From positions 1,488,001-1,552,000 of the forward strand of contig NZ_AP028068.1 of the NCBI RefSeq assembly GCF_030297155.1: 64,000 nt of DNA. Reading direction: 5' to 3'. Source of the stretch: Vibrio sp. FE10. GTDB taxonomy: Bacteria; Pseudomonadota; Gammaproteobacteria; Enterobacterales; Vibrionaceae. Position 1 is the first letter of the stretch. The number at the start of each line of letters is the position of its first letter. The notes under the pieces were generated by a model, which had not been told where the DNA came from, searched no databases, and saw only the letters and a program-made list of their open reading frames with translations. The translations under genes and the position numbers were made by a program. This document shows positions 54,456 through 63,810 of this stretch, piece after piece.

Positions 54456-55862
54456 TTAACGTACTTCCTCTTGCTGAGGGAGGTCTTGTTGTCTTAACTT
54501 CTCGTTTTTAAGTGTACGGTTCAATAGTTGGCTGTAAATTGGCTGACCGCCAAGCATTTGCGCAATGATCACTGCGCCCAAGCAAGTAATGATCAATGGC
54601 AGGATAAGGTAGTAATTATTGGTCATTTCGATAACCAGTAATATACCCGTAATCGGCGCACGCACGGTTGCAGCGAATAAGGCGCCCATACCTGCAATAG
54701 CAAACATACCCGGTTCAATATTCAATTCAGGAAAGAATGCTGCAGCAATAAGCCCAAATGCGTAACCAAAGAGTGTGCCGAGTGCGAGCATTGGTGCAAA
54801 GATACCGCCGGGAGCGCCAGAACCAAAACAAAGCAGAGTAGTCAGAACACGTCCTAGGAAGATCAACAACAAGACGTTGGTGCTGTAACTGCCATTGGTG
54901 ATGTTGGGGATAATACCAATACCACCACCAGTCAATTCGGGAATATAAAGAAGTAACAGGCCAAAGCAGCCACCGAGCAAGGTACCTGTGATTAAGTAGC
55001 GTTTACGGTCGTTCTTATGGATCGCCACAAACATGTCTTGGGAGAGTGTAATCAACTTATTGAAAATCACGCCAAACAGGCCAAACAACACACCTAACAA
55101 TAGGAACAACCAAAGTGCATCCAGTTCAGGTGGCTGGTATTGCGGCATGGTGATAACAGCAGACTGTCCGTTGATCGAACGAAACACAATATTGGCTGAT
55201 ACAGCGGAAATGATGACGGCTTTGATTGAAATGAGTGAGTAGCGAAACTGTGGTCTCATTTCTTCAACGACAAACATGATCCCAGCGAGTGGGGCGTTGA
55301 ATGCAGCCGCTAAGCCACCTGCAGCACCTGAAGCAAGCAATGAGTGTCGAGTATCATCATCTTTTACTCTGAAGATGTCAGTCACCATACGGCCGATACT
55401 GCCACCCATTTGAACAGTTGGCCCTTCACGGCCTAACACCATACCTGAGCCTAACGCACCCATACCGCCAAAGAATTTTACTGGTAATACTCTCCACCAA
55501 CGAACAGGACGCATGCCATCCATCGCGCCTTCTATTTCAGGAATACCTGATCCTGCAGCCTCTGGAGCAAAGCGATGTACGAGAAAGTAACCGATAAAGG
55601 CAAATGCAGCACTGATAAGGAAGGCCGCAAGCCAAAGGGGTAAGTGGCTACCGATTTCATCTTTCAGCCAATCGGTACGAGTTTCTGTGATGAAATGAAC
55701 CGCGACTTCGAAATAGGTACCAACAACGCCAGCAAGCACACCAACAATGCAAGAAAGAACCAGAACTGAAGCTGGGGTCTTATCTCTTGAGAGAAATTGA
55801 TTAATAGCATCCCTTGGCATTTTAGCTAATAGGGACTGCTTAATTTTCTCTCTTCTGGTCAT
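54456..55862 (-). CDS. clcA: ClcA-type H+/Cl- exchange transporter
   Basis: This 468-residue protein has the CLC selectivity motifs [25 protein letters not shown] (gating Glu of GREGP) and [11 protein letters not shown]. The internal Glu of the E. coli antiporter ([13 protein letters not shown]) is kept, so it should exchange H+ for Cl- rather than act as a channel. In enteric and marine bacteria ClcA helps survival at low pH. Start ATG 55862 is preceded by AGGAGCC. Confidence 0.94.
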   Translation of the reverse strand: MTRREKIKQSLLAKMPRDAINQFLSRDKTPASVLVLSCIVGVLAGVVGTYFEVAVHFITETRTDWLKDEIGSHLPLWLAAFLISAAFAFIGYFLVHRFAPEAAGSGIPEIEGAMDGMRPVRWWRVLPVKFFGGMGALGSGMVLGREGPTVQMGGSIGRMVTDIFRVKDDDTRHSLLASGAAGGLAAAFNAPLAGIMFVVEEMRPQFRYSLISIKAVIISAVSANIVFRSINGQSAVITMPQYQPPELDALWLFLLLGVLFGLFGVIFNKLITLSQDMFVAIHKNDRKRYLITGTLLGGCFGLLLLYIPELTGGGIGIIPNITNGSYSTNVLLLIFLGRVLTTLLCFGSGAPGGIFAPMLALGTLFGYAFGLIAAAFFPELNIEPGMFAIAGMGALFAATVRAPITGILLVIEMTNNYYLILPLIITCLGAVIIAQMLGGQPIYSQLLNRTLKNEKLRQQDLPQQEEVR

Positions 55863-56229
55863 TGAGATAAGGCTCCTGAATGGGTTGAGGTGGGACTTCA
55901 GTAAATTATACGCTTCCTCTGCATATCCTATAGCAGCAAAGATGCAAAGTTGAATTTCATTTATGGAATATACGTGTTACATAAATGGAATCTATGGGCA
56001 ATAGTGGAATCACCGTCACAATTTTGATCGATTCTCAGGTGGCACCTTGAATATCCCCAAAAATGAACCATAGTTAAATCGTAAAGCAACATAACAAACC
56101 GCAAGGAGACGTGAGGTTTTACACACAATTTGGATGGATTCAGATACAAAGTTTTAGTTTCTCGTTAATTGTTCAGGTCGATATTTAAGGCTTCCTGATT
56201 CGCGAACTCACGATTGAGTAACGAGAGTG

Positions 56230-56250
56230 AGGCGTACTTTAGGTACGCCT
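56230..56250 (+). terminator. Hairpin, possible terminator or small-RNA end
   Basis: AGGCGTAC pairs with GTACGCCT around TTTAG and is followed by TTAGTT. No gene precedes it closely, so if it terminates transcription the RNA would be a short non-coding one. Confidence 0.35.
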
Positions 56251-56378
56251 TTAGTTCGTCTGGAGCATTCATTTTTTATCGTTATCCCCTTTCTACTGAC
56301 ACTCATACCACTTCTGGCTTAAATCATTCTCCGTATAAACAAGCGATTGGGGTCAATTTCTCCGTGATTGTGTATATA

Positions 56379-56394
56379 CTCCTTAAAAAAGGAG
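56379..56394 (+). promoter_or_regulatory. Hairpin that sequesters the GTPase ribosome site
   Basis: CTCCTT-AAAA-AAGGAG: the exact Shine-Dalgarno AAGGAG of the gene at 56402 is paired with a CTCCTT four bases upstream, with an A4 loop. In mRNA this would hide the site until opened by heat, a protein or an ion. Confidence 0.55.
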
Positions 56395-56401
56395 AACTAA
56401 T

Positions 56402-57385
56402 ATGACCAAAAAAGTTCCTACAAACATAATTACGGGTTTTCTAGGTGTCGGTAAGACGACCGCTATTTTGAACCTTCTAAAAAATAAACCTGAGAATGAA
56501 AACTGGGCTGTCCTGGTTAATGAGTTTGGCGAAATCGGCATTGATGGCGCATTAATGACAGACCAAGGTGCTTTGATTAAAGAAGTTCCGGGTGGCTGCA
56601 TGTGTTGTACTGCAGGTGTTCCTATGTCGGTAGGTATTAATGCCTTGCTGCGTCAAAAACCGGATCGCTTATTGATTGAGCCAACAGGGCTTGGTCATCC
56701 AAAGCAGGTTATTGCTACTTTAACTTCAGAGCAATACACACCCTATGTGGACTTAAAAGCGACGTTAGGCTTAGTTGACCCAAGAAATCTGTCGATTGAG
56801 AAATACACCTCTAATCAGAATTTTAATGATCAGCTAGACAGTGCTGATGTGATCTTGGGTACCAAAGTAGATTTGGTTCATTCTGAAGATATCGATGCAT
56901 TCAATGATTGGGTGACCGATCAAACTCCAGCGAAAGTGTTCCATAAGCTGATTCACGATGGTGAAGTGCCATTGGAAGTGTTGGACATTGAAAGGGTATA
57001 TGGCAGTGCTTCATCTCATCTTGAATCGCACCATCACGATCACGCTGAACAAGAGCCTCAATTCCAACTTCCTCCGGGCGAAGCTTTTATCCGCAAAGAA
57101 AATAAAGGACAGGGCTACTTTAGCTGTGGCTGGTTGTTTGGCGCTGAACATAAGTTTGATTTCGATGCGTTGTTCTCAATGTTGTCGGACCTGACGGCTG
57201 AGCGTGTAAAAGCAGTGGTAAACACCGATCAAGGTTGCTACGCGTTTAACGTGGCGAATCAAGTGGTGTCAGTGAATGAAATTTCCCTTGATGGTTTTGA
57301 ATCTCGACTGGAAGTGATCGACTCGCAGTTAATGCCTTGGGGCGATCTCGAGCAGATTCTACTCAAGCTGTGTGGTATCAAATAG
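56402..57385 (+). CDS. CobW/COG0523 family GTPase, predicted metal chaperone
   Basis: This 327-residue protein has the P-loop FLGVGKTT (residues 13-20), the metal-binding CxCC motif GGCMCC (Cys66, Cys68, Cys69), KVDLVHSEDI for guanine recognition, and a His-rich tract SHLESHHHDHAEQEP. The C-terminal CobW_C domain follows (about 225-325). Such proteins insert Zn or other metals; YjiA is the closest well-known form. AAGGAG seven bases upstream lies within the hairpin at 56379-56394. Its last ~36 codons are duplicated at 58359-58469. Confidence 0.9.
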   Translation: MTKKVPTNIITGFLGVGKTTAILNLLKNKPENENWAVLVNEFGEIGIDGALMTDQGALIKEVPGGCMCCTAGVPMSVGINALLRQKPDRLLIEPTGLGHPKQVIATLTSEQYTPYVDLKATLGLVDPRNLSIEKYTSNQNFNDQLDSADVILGTKVDLVHSEDIDAFNDWVTDQTPAKVFHKLIHDGEVPLEVLDIERVYGSASSHLESHHHDHAEQEPQFQLPPGEAFIRKENKGQGYFSCGWLFGAEHKFDFDALFSMLSDLTAERVKAVVNTDQGCYAFNVANQVVSVNEISLDGFESRLEVIDSQLMPWGDLEQILLKLCGIK

Positions 57386-57897
57386 CGGTTTAAATAACTC
57401 AAGTATCCAAAGTTGTATATGTCGACTTCATAGTTGGCATATATAGCTTCATGTTCATACTCCACTCTGCTTGCTTTCTAAGCACCATTTCGAATCTCAT
57501 TCCCTCTTTTTACTTTCGAAAAATTATCAAACCTTCTGCTTATCCAGAATAGTCCTAATCAAGAATATTTCCGGCCTCATTGATATTAAAAGAACCTCAT
57601 TGATGAGGTCGGCCTGTTTTCATTCATATTTTGGGTTGGGATACTGTATCGCGGGTAAGTCATGAGCTTACTTCACCTTATGTAGGTAGTACTTGCCTTA
57701 TCATCAGATGACTAATGCTCATGCCTAACAAGTACCTAATTACTTGGCGATTTCAATCTGATTTACATTACAAAAATAAGATAATTTTTTAAAAAATAAT
57801 ATGAATGGTCTTGAGATTAAACTGTGTCTTTTATTGTTTATAGGCCTGGTACTAATAATCTATTAAATAGATCTAACTACTCAATAATGGGGAACCT
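57386..57897. other. 512-bp AT-rich stretch inside the cobW-flanked islet
   Basis: Between the cobW stop and the small gene at 57898. Contains a 6-bp hairpin ACCTCA/TGAGGT (57594-57609) and long A/T runs toward the next gene. No coding region is called; it may hold the promoter of the small gene. Confidence 0.5.
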
Positions 57898-58233
57898 GTG
57901 AGCGTAATTTCATTGACGATACTCTTTCTACTTACTGGGCTGATACTAACTAAGTGTTTTGGACGAAGCGTTAAGAAGAAAGCAAAGCATTTTGTCTATT
58001 TTGGAGATGGATCTTACTCAGAATATCAAACTAAAAAGTTAGCGATTGCTAAGGTGAAAGAAGTACATGTAGAAGCAAAGAAAACCAAAGCATATTTACG
58101 AGCAAAAAATATGCGTAAATCTGAGATAAGGTTTGCTTATCACAATGCTGATTTGATGGAACATACTCATTATTCAAATGAGTCGCCACACAAGGGTGAA
58201 ATGAATAACTCCAAAAATTTTGACATTAGGTAG
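57898..58233 (+). CDS. Hypothetical membrane-anchored protein within islet
   Basis: This 111-residue protein starts at GTG 57898 after GGGGA. It has one N-terminal membrane helix (VISLTILFLLTGLILTKCFG) and then a very basic, charged tail (KKKAKHFVYFGDG, KEVHVEAKKTKAYLRAKNMRK). No family recognised. It is the only gene between the two copies of the cobW end and may have arrived with the second copy. Confidence 0.65.
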   Translation: MSVISLTILFLLTGLILTKCFGRSVKKKAKHFVYFGDGSYSEYQTKKLAIAKVKEVHVEAKKTKAYLRAKNMRKSEIRFAYHNADLMEHTHYSNESPHKGEMNNSKNFDIR

Positions 58234-58355
58234 ATGATTTCGAGGTGCACTAAGCTTATTTGCAGTTCTTAACTAAGCTAAAATCTAGAAGTACAAGGTT
58301 GGTAAACGCGTAGTAAATTTTATCGATAATCATTAAAATATCTATTCTTTTGGTA

Positions 58356-58469
58356 TTGAACGAAATTTACCTCGATGGCTTTGAGTCTCGACTGGAAGTG
58401 ATCGACTCGCAGTTAATGCCTTGGAGCGATCTCGAGCAGATTCTACTCAAGCTGTGTGGCATTAAATAG
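58356..58469 (+). pseudogene. Truncated copy of the cobW 3' end
   Basis: From 58356 the sequence reads LNEIYLDGFESRLEVIDSQL..., continuing to the stop at 58467-58469, and is nearly the same as the last 37 codons of the GTPase gene (57275-57385). In the 108 bases from GAAATT to the stop I count seven differences, five of them silent. It has no start, P-loop or ribosome site, so it is a remnant. Confidence 0.85.
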
Positions 58470-58500
58470 CCCTGTTTTGGCTGTTTGAAGCGATGATCTT

Positions 58501-58533
58501 GGTGTTTACCTCGTTGAAGGCGCGGTAAACACC
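58501..58533 (+). terminator. Hairpin after the cobW remnant
   Basis: GGTGTTTACC (58501-58510) pairs with GGTAAACACC (58524-58533) around 13 bases. A T tail is lacking. It may be the original terminator of the cobW gene before the duplication separated them. Confidence 0.5.
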
Positions 58534-58651
58534 AGATTAAATGAGAAAGTTTGCGTTATATCACGATAAATGTGAGATAAATCACTCTAATTACTTTATA
58601 GTGCTCGGCTGAAATAAGAATGTAGGCTGTCTGCTTAAGGAACCCGTAACA

Positions 58652-59938
58652 ATGTCATTTTCCTCTCAAGGTTTTGCTCCTGAATTAGTCAAAGCGTTGA
58701 CTGAGTGTGGTTATGAGAAACTCACACCAATTCAACAAAAGGCGATTCCAATGGCTCGTAAAGGCCATGATATTTTTGCTACTGCTCAAACCGGTACGGG
58801 TAAAACAGCGGCATTTTCATTGCCTGTTATTCAGCACCTTTTGAACAGCGGTAAAAAGGCGTCTAGAGGAACGGCTCGCGGCCTTATTCTTGCTCCAACT
58901 CGAGAGCTAGCTGCGCAGATCGCTCAAAACATTAAAGACTACGTTAAATACACTGAACTAAGCGTTTCAGCGGTTTACGGTGGTAACAAGATGTCTTCAC
59001 AAGTTCGTCAATTAGAACTGGGTGTTGATATTTTGGTTGCAACACCAGGCCGTTTAGAAGAGCACTTAGAAGCGGGTAACGTGTCTATTGCTAACCTAGA
59101 ATTCCTAGTATTCGATGAAGCTGACCGTATCCTTGATATGGGCTTCATCAATGCCGTTCGTAAAATCATGTTGGATGTGGAAACCTCTCCACAAATCATG
59201 ATGTTCTCTGCGACGACTTCAACTCAGTTAAACCAACTGTCTGTTGATATTCTGCGTAAACCAAAACGTATCAGTGTTGAGCGCGAAAACTCAACGGCTG
59301 CTACGGTAGGCCACGTGGTGTACCCAGTTGATCAAGAGCGTAAAACAGAGCTACTTTCTGAGCTGATCGGTCGTAAAAACTGGCGTCAGGTTCTTGTGTT
59401 CGTGAACTACAAAGAAACAGCGAACGATGTAGTTAAAGAGCTTAAGCTTGACGGCATTAAAGCGGTACTTTGTCACGGTGATAAAGCGCAAAGCGCACGT
59501 CGTCGTGCATTGGATGACTTCAAAGAAGGCAGAGCTCGTGTAATGGTTGCAACTGACGTTGCGGCTCGTGGTCTTGATATCGAAGATTTACCACACGTAA
59601 TTAACTACGACATGCCTTTCCTTGCAGAAGATTATGTTCACCGTATTGGCCGTACAGGTCGTGCTGGTAAACAAGGTCACGCGATTTCTTTCGTTAACCG
59701 CGAAGAAGAGCTGACAGTTGTTCAAGTTGAAAAATTGATTCAGCAACGCATTCGTCGTGTTGAGCAACCGGGTTACGAGCCGAAGAAACGTGATGCTTAC
59801 ATTGAGAAGCTGAACACTAAATCGGCTTACAAGAACCGTCAGGGTCGTAAGAACAACGCAAACGAAGAAAAACCAGATCAAGCAAGCGCTGAACGTCGTT
59901 TAACTATGATGAAGCGAATTCAAAACCGTCGTAAGTAA
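58652..59938 (+). CDS. rhlE: DEAD-box RNA helicase (RhlE-like)
   Basis: This 428-residue helicase has the Q motif (FAPELVKALTECGYEKLTPIQQKAIP), motif I AQTGTGKTAAF, Ia PTRELAAQI, II VFDEADRILDMG, III SATTST, V DVAARGLDI and VI HRIGRTGRAGK. A basic, Asn-rich tail follows. Sequence around the Q motif and motif I resembles RhlE, an RNA remodelling helicase linked to ribosome assembly and cold growth. A long A+T-rich leader precedes ATG 58652. Confidence 0.92.
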   Translation: MSFSSQGFAPELVKALTECGYEKLTPIQQKAIPMARKGHDIFATAQTGTGKTAAFSLPVIQHLLNSGKKASRGTARGLILAPTRELAAQIAQNIKDYVKYTELSVSAVYGGNKMSSQVRQLELGVDILVATPGRLEEHLEAGNVSIANLEFLVFDEADRILDMGFINAVRKIMLDVETSPQIMMFSATTSTQLNQLSVDILRKPKRISVERENSTAATVGHVVYPVDQERKTELLSELIGRKNWRQVLVFVNYKETANDVVKELKLDGIKAVLCHGDKAQSARRRALDDFKEGRARVMVATDVAARGLDIEDLPHVINYDMPFLAEDYVHRIGRTGRAGKQGHAISFVNREEELTVVQVEKLIQQRIRRVEQPGYEPKKRDAYIEKLNTKSAYKNRQGRKNNANEEKPDQASAERRLTMMKRIQNRRK

Positions 59939-59954
59939 TTACGATTGGTGATCG

Positions 59955-59982
59955 AAAAGAGCCACTGTTATGTGGCTCTTTT
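59955..59982 (+). terminator. Terminator after helicase gene
   Basis: Eleven-base-pair stem AAAAGAGCCAC/GTGGCTCTTTT (59955-59965 with 59972-59982), six-base loop, T tract. It lies 17 bp past the stop. Confidence 0.92.
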
Positions 59983-60072
59983 TGGTTGTGCTGTTTGTGT
60001 TTAGGATTCAATACTGTTTTGTCTCAACACAAACTCGTGATAATAAGATGAGTCGGTATAAGAATTCGTCAC

Positions 60073-60168
60073 TATAAAGCGTAGTCACTGCATAGCTTGG
60101 TTCTTACAAAGCTCAGTTATTAAAAAGCTTAGTTATTACAAAGTTCAGCCACGATACAGCTTCGCTCA
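60073..60168. repeat. 16-bp degenerate tandem repeat, six copies
   Basis: Six successive 16-bp units from 60073; the middle ones read TACAAAGCTCAGTTAT, TAAAAAGCTTAGTTAT and TACAAAGTTCAGCCAC, the outer ones are more degenerate. It is upstream of the LysE-type gene at 60225. Confidence 0.8.
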
Positions 60169-60224
60169 ATAACCGCTGTAGAAACAACGGTCATCAAATA
60201 AAAATAAGTCGATAAGGTAATAAT

Positions 60225-60845
60225 ATGGATAGCGCGCTGCTTTGGGCTTTTATTCCAACGTTCTTCTTTGTGTCAATCACGCCCGGTATGTGTATGACCT
60301 TGGCTTTGACGTTGGGTATGAGTATTGGCTATAAGCGAACATTATGGATGATGATTGGTGAACTTGCGGGTGTGGCTGTTGTGTCAGTTGCTGCTGTATT
60401 GGGCATTGCGTCAATCATGCTTAATTACCCGTGGTTGTTTACTGGGTTTAAATTTATTGGTGCCGGTTACTTGTTCTACTTGGGTGTTCAAATGTGGCGT
60501 TCAAGAGGCAAGCTAGCGATCAGTACTGATAACCAAACAACAAAAGTCAGCAACGATTGGGATTTGGTGGTGCAAGGCTTCGTAACGGCAATCGCGAATC
60601 CTAAAGGCTGGGCATTTATGATTTCGTTACTGCCCCCATTCATCAATAGCAATGTCGACTTAGCGCCTCAGTTGTTCATTCTTGTGTCTATCATCCTTGT
60701 TTCTGAGTTTGTTTGTATGACTCTTTACGCGACAGGCGGTAAGAGCCTTAAGCACATGCTCGGCAAGGCCGACAACGTTAAGTTGATGAACCGTATTGCT
60801 GGTACGTTGATGATGGGTGTTGGTGTGTGGTTGTTCGTGAGTTAA
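60225..60845 (+). CDS. LysE family amino-acid exporter
   Basis: This 206-residue protein starts WAFIPTFFFVSITPGMCMTLALTLGMSIG, with the S-x-T/S-P-G motif at the end of helix 1, and has IANPKGWAFMISLLPPF (conserved NPKG/NPK region) and a GGKSLKHML loop. About six membrane helices. It is a homologue of the exporter at 4205 but not a close copy. Substrate unknown; no regulator is adjacent. Confidence 0.88.
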   Translation: MDSALLWAFIPTFFFVSITPGMCMTLALTLGMSIGYKRTLWMMIGELAGVAVVSVAAVLGIASIMLNYPWLFTGFKFIGAGYLFYLGVQMWRSRGKLAISTDNQTTKVSNDWDLVVQGFVTAIANPKGWAFMISLLPPFINSNVDLAPQLFILVSIILVSEFVCMTLYATGGKSLKHMLGKADNVKLMNRIAGTLMMGVGVWLFVS

Positions 60846-60962
60846 CTGTGATTAACGGTATTGCGATCAACGATGACGAGAGCTTGGTATGACCAGCTCT
60901 TTGGATGATGATAAGTTTTGAAGGCTTGGATTCTTACTCAAACCGAAGAATGAATAGAATAT

Positions 60963-61001
60963 AAAAAGAGCGATAGGGCATTTAGCCTTATCGCTCTTTT
61001 T
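60963..61001. terminator. Bidirectional terminator between LysE and PhoX genes
   Basis: Seventeen-base-pair stem with one G-T pair (60963-60979 with 60985-61001), five-base loop, A and T tracts on both ends, between the convergent genes. Confidence 0.92.
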
Positions 61002-61073
61002 CGTTGTAACGTCCTTAGAGTGAGCCGCTTTTAATCACTATCGATATCAAAGAGACCAGCTTTAAAGCTCTGA

Positions 61074-63110
61074 TTAAACGGCAATCTCACCACCGTCTTC
61101 ACGACGAATGACAACAGTTGCTGCTCGAGGGCGAACGGACATTCCTGATGGGGTCTCTTTTGCTGCGTTGTCGCTGTATGGCCAATTACCGGGGTGCTGA
61201 ATGTTGACAAACAGTGACTTGTAATCAGGGCTAATCGTAAAGCCCGTTACCTCACATCCGTTTGGACCAACAAAGAAGCGCTTAAGTTGAGCTTGGTTGC
61301 CTTCATCAATCACTGCACTGTTACCATTGTCGTCCGTTAGCTTAGACGGGACGACTGCTAACATTTGGTCGTTGGTGTAACTCGTCACTTCATCTGCTCC
61401 GTTATCCGTCTGAATCCACAAAATGCCACGTGCATCGAATGCTAATCCATCTGGGCTTGCGAACTGGTTCATATCAGTAAGGCTAGAACGATTGGTGTCT
61501 GCATCACCGTTGGCAGGTGAACCGAATACGAAAATATCCCAAGTGAAGTCAGTTGCGCTTTCACCTTCATCCCAACGGATAACATGGCCAAACTTGTTGT
61601 TCAAGCGTGGGTTTGCCGCGTTCGTTTCATCGGTACGCGCAGTGTTATTAGTAAGTGTTAGATATACAGAACCTGTGTATGGATCCACTGAACACCACTC
61701 TGGGCGATCCATTGGTGTTGCACCTACAAGATCCGCTGCTCCAGCTGTATTTAAGATGATTTCAGCCAAAGAGTTGAAATTGTCTGCCAGAACACCACCT
61801 GATAACGTCACGCTATCTAACGTCAATGGTAGCCACGTGCCAGAGTTGTCTTCATTGAAGCGCGCCACGTAAAGTGTGCCTTCATCCATGTATTTATCGC
61901 CTGTTGTTAAGCGGTTTGATGGGGTGGCATCTGCTGGATCCCAACCTGCAGCCGATTCGAATTTGTACAAGTACTCAAAACGAGAGTCGTGACCTGAGTA
62001 GAAGACAACCGGTTGACCTGCTTCTAGCTTGCCAAAAGTACAGCCTTCATGACGGAAACGACCAAGCGCAGTGCGCTTTTTCGCTCGAGCATTCTCCGTG
62101 TAAGGGTCGATTTCAACAATATAACCATGGCCGTTTGCTTCGTTACGGTAATCATCTATCGAGCTTGCACCTGTAGGCTCTACGTTAAAGCGAGTGAATT
62201 CATCTAAGCGTTCTTCTGCATTGCCAGCCAATGTTTCCCACAAGTAGCGTGTGCTGCTATCGTCAATACCAATGCGGTCTTGTTCTTCAGTTCGAACGCC
62301 GGCATTAACGAAATAGCCTGGCCAGTTTTCTTCACATGTTAGGTAAGTGCCCCAAGGAGTGAAACCATTACCACAGTTGTTTAATGTACCACGCGCTTGG
62401 CTGCCATCAGGGGAGAAGCGAGTCACGGTAAGAGCGGTATGTGCGAGTGGGCCAGACAAGTCCATTACGGTAGCGCCAGTGTAGCGGCGGTTGAGTGGAT
62501 CGGTATCGACTAATTTCCACATGTTGTCTTCCAGTTGAATTCGGACAACCGACACACCGTGAGCATTAATTTCTTTTCGTACTTCATCAATAACTGTTCG
62601 AACACCACCTACTATGGTCTGACCGCTAGGGTGTAGAGCATTCGTATCAATATATTCATGGTTAATACACAATAAACCGTCTACGTTGCTGTCATTTAAT
62701 GGGAAAAAGTGCATCCCGTCGTGGTGCATCCCCAACGCATTCAACTGTTCTTCGCTTGTGTTACTACCGTCATCCTTCCATGCACTACCCTGTGCATTAA
62801 GCGGTGTCCCCCATGGCACCAAAACTTGTGCCATGTAACCTTGTGGAACAGAGACAGCATCGGTTAGTGAGCCCGGAATTGAATCAAAATTTAGTACCGC
62901 ACTAGAGACACCTGCACCATTACCGACTGTAGTATCTGGACTAGAAGAATTACATCCAGAGAGTCCAAAAGCTCCGAACGCCGTCATTGCACTGATGCCG
63001 AGACCACCTTTCAAAACGTTTCTTCTTGATAGGTTAGCGTCGAGTACTTCTTCGAATGGTTTGTTTTTACTCTTATTGAAACGAGTGCTATCAAATGTTT
63101 CCTTGCTCAT
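61074..63110 (-). CDS. phoX: PhoX-family secreted alkaline phosphatase-like protein
   Basis: This 678-residue DUF839 protein has a Tat signal (Arg29-Arg30 in SRRNVLKGGLGISAM) followed by a lipobox-like LSGC at Cys53. Conserved parts are MHFFPLNDSNVDGLLCINHEY, RGTLNNCGNGFTPWGTYLTCEENW and SPDGLAFDARGILWIQTDNG, all typical of the Ca-dependent PhoX phosphatases. These release phosphate from organophosphates in the periplasm or outside. PhoX enzymes are often Pho-regulated; no clear Pho box was seen. Confidence 0.9.
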   Translation of the reverse strand: MSKETFDSTRFNKSKNKPFEEVLDANLSRRNVLKGGLGISAMTAFGAFGLSGCNSSSPDTTVGNGAGVSSAVLNFDSIPGSLTDAVSVPQGYMAQVLVPWGTPLNAQGSAWKDDGSNTSEEQLNALGMHHDGMHFFPLNDSNVDGLLCINHEYIDTNALHPSGQTIVGGVRTVIDEVRKEINAHGVSVVRIQLEDNMWKLVDTDPLNRRYTGATVMDLSGPLAHTALTVTRFSPDGSQARGTLNNCGNGFTPWGTYLTCEENWPGYFVNAGVRTEEQDRIGIDDSSTRYLWETLAGNAEERLDEFTRFNVEPTGASSIDDYRNEANGHGYIVEIDPYTENARAKKRTALGRFRHEGCTFGKLEAGQPVVFYSGHDSRFEYLYKFESAAGWDPADATPSNRLTTGDKYMDEGTLYVARFNEDNSGTWLPLTLDSVTLSGGVLADNFNSLAEIILNTAGAADLVGATPMDRPEWCSVDPYTGSVYLTLTNNTARTDETNAANPRLNNKFGHVIRWDEGESATDFTWDIFVFGSPANGDADTNRSSLTDMNQFASPDGLAFDARGILWIQTDNGADEVTSYTNDQMLAVVPSKLTDDNGNSAVIDEGNQAQLKRFFVGPNGCEVTGFTISPDYKSLFVNIQHPGNWPYSDNAAKETPSGMSVRPRAATVVIRREDGGEIAV

Positions 63111-63364
63111 CTGTACTGCTTCCTATTAGTTGTAATTATTATGGGTTAATTATGGCTAGTTCAGTTATTAATCGATTGGTTAATAACTTGGTTCAATGTG
63201 TGAGTCATCCTGAAGCAGTTAAGTGACGGATTTTCATAGATTTGATTAAGGTTTTGTTTCTGTAGCACGAATTTTGCGATTAAGCGTGATGAGCAATACA
63301 AAACTCTTGGGAAATGAAGAGGAACTGTGTATAAGTGCTTTATTAAACGTAGAGAGAGACAGTT

Positions 63365-63706
63365 ATGAAATTAGATAAAATCGAAAACAAAAATCGCCGC
63401 CTTCGTAAGAAATTATACCTAGGTGAATTCGCGATTCTGGGTTTTGAAGTAAGCTGCAAGACATCGATTGCTGATTTTGACCAATACGATGTATTCATTG
63501 ATGAGTTCATCGACTTCATCGATAGCATCGGTCTGTGCTTTGGTGGCGGTGGCCTTGAGTTGTTTGAAGGTTTCCTATGCTCTATTGAGCGTTACCGTTC
63601 AGTAACAGAAGCAGAGCAACTGCAAGTTGCACAATGGCTTGAAGCTCGCGCTGAAGTAAGCAAAGTTGAAGTTAGCGAACTTATTGACGCAAACTACGCA
63701 TTCTAA
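63365..63706 (+). CDS. yggL: YggL family protein (DUF469)
   Basis: This 113-residue protein begins KNRRLRKKLYLGEFAILGFEVSC and has FIDEFIDFIDSIGLCFGGGG, the full YggL pattern. YggL binds the 50S ribosomal subunit in E. coli. AGAGAGA lies upstream of ATG 63365. A strong terminator follows. Confidence 0.9.
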   Translation: MKLDKIENKNRRLRKKLYLGEFAILGFEVSCKTSIADFDQYDVFIDEFIDFIDSIGLCFGGGGLELFEGFLCSIERYRSVTEAEQLQVAQWLEARAEVSKVEVSELIDANYAF

Positions 63707-63778
63707 ATTGATGTTGTGCTGTTAGCTCAACCTAGAGGCCTATTACGGCTTTTCGAATGAGCAACAACATGCCAGAAC

Positions 63779-63810
63779 AAAGGCCGAATCGGTATATCGA
63801 TTCGGCCTTT
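63779..63810 (+). terminator. Terminator after yggL
   Basis: Thirteen-base-pair stem AAAGGCCGAATCG/CGATTCGGCCTTT (63779-63791 with 63798-63810), six-base loop, T tract. Sequence from here to 64000 shows no gene. Confidence 0.92.

Larger units (their letters stand above)
55863..56401. other. 539-bp intergenic region, clcA to COG0523 GTPase
   Basis: A+T-rich divergent spacer. It contains an 8-bp hairpin at 56230-56250 and an SD-covering hairpin at 56379-56394 just before the GTPase. A 63-codon frame overlapping the first hairpin has no ribosome site and is not called. No Zur-type box was convincing. Confidence 0.5.
58234..58651. other. 418-bp region with cobW remnant and helicase leader
   Basis: Holds the truncated cobW end (58359-58469), a 10-bp hairpin (58501-58533) and then the promoter and leader of the DEAD-box gene (58534-58651). 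Confidence 0.6.

Noticed and set aside
56195..56209. 15-mer CTGATTCGCGAACTC also found at 19384
   Set aside because: A pair of shared 15-mers is expected by chance in 64 kb; no further similarity extends on either side.
56214..56405. 63-codon frame upstream of the COG0523 GTPase
   Set aside because: Starts with TTG, has no ribosome site, and overlaps two hairpins and the ATG of the real gene.
60073..60168. CRISPR-like array
   Set aside because: Repeats are 16 bp, directly adjacent with no spacers, degenerate, and no cas gene is present.
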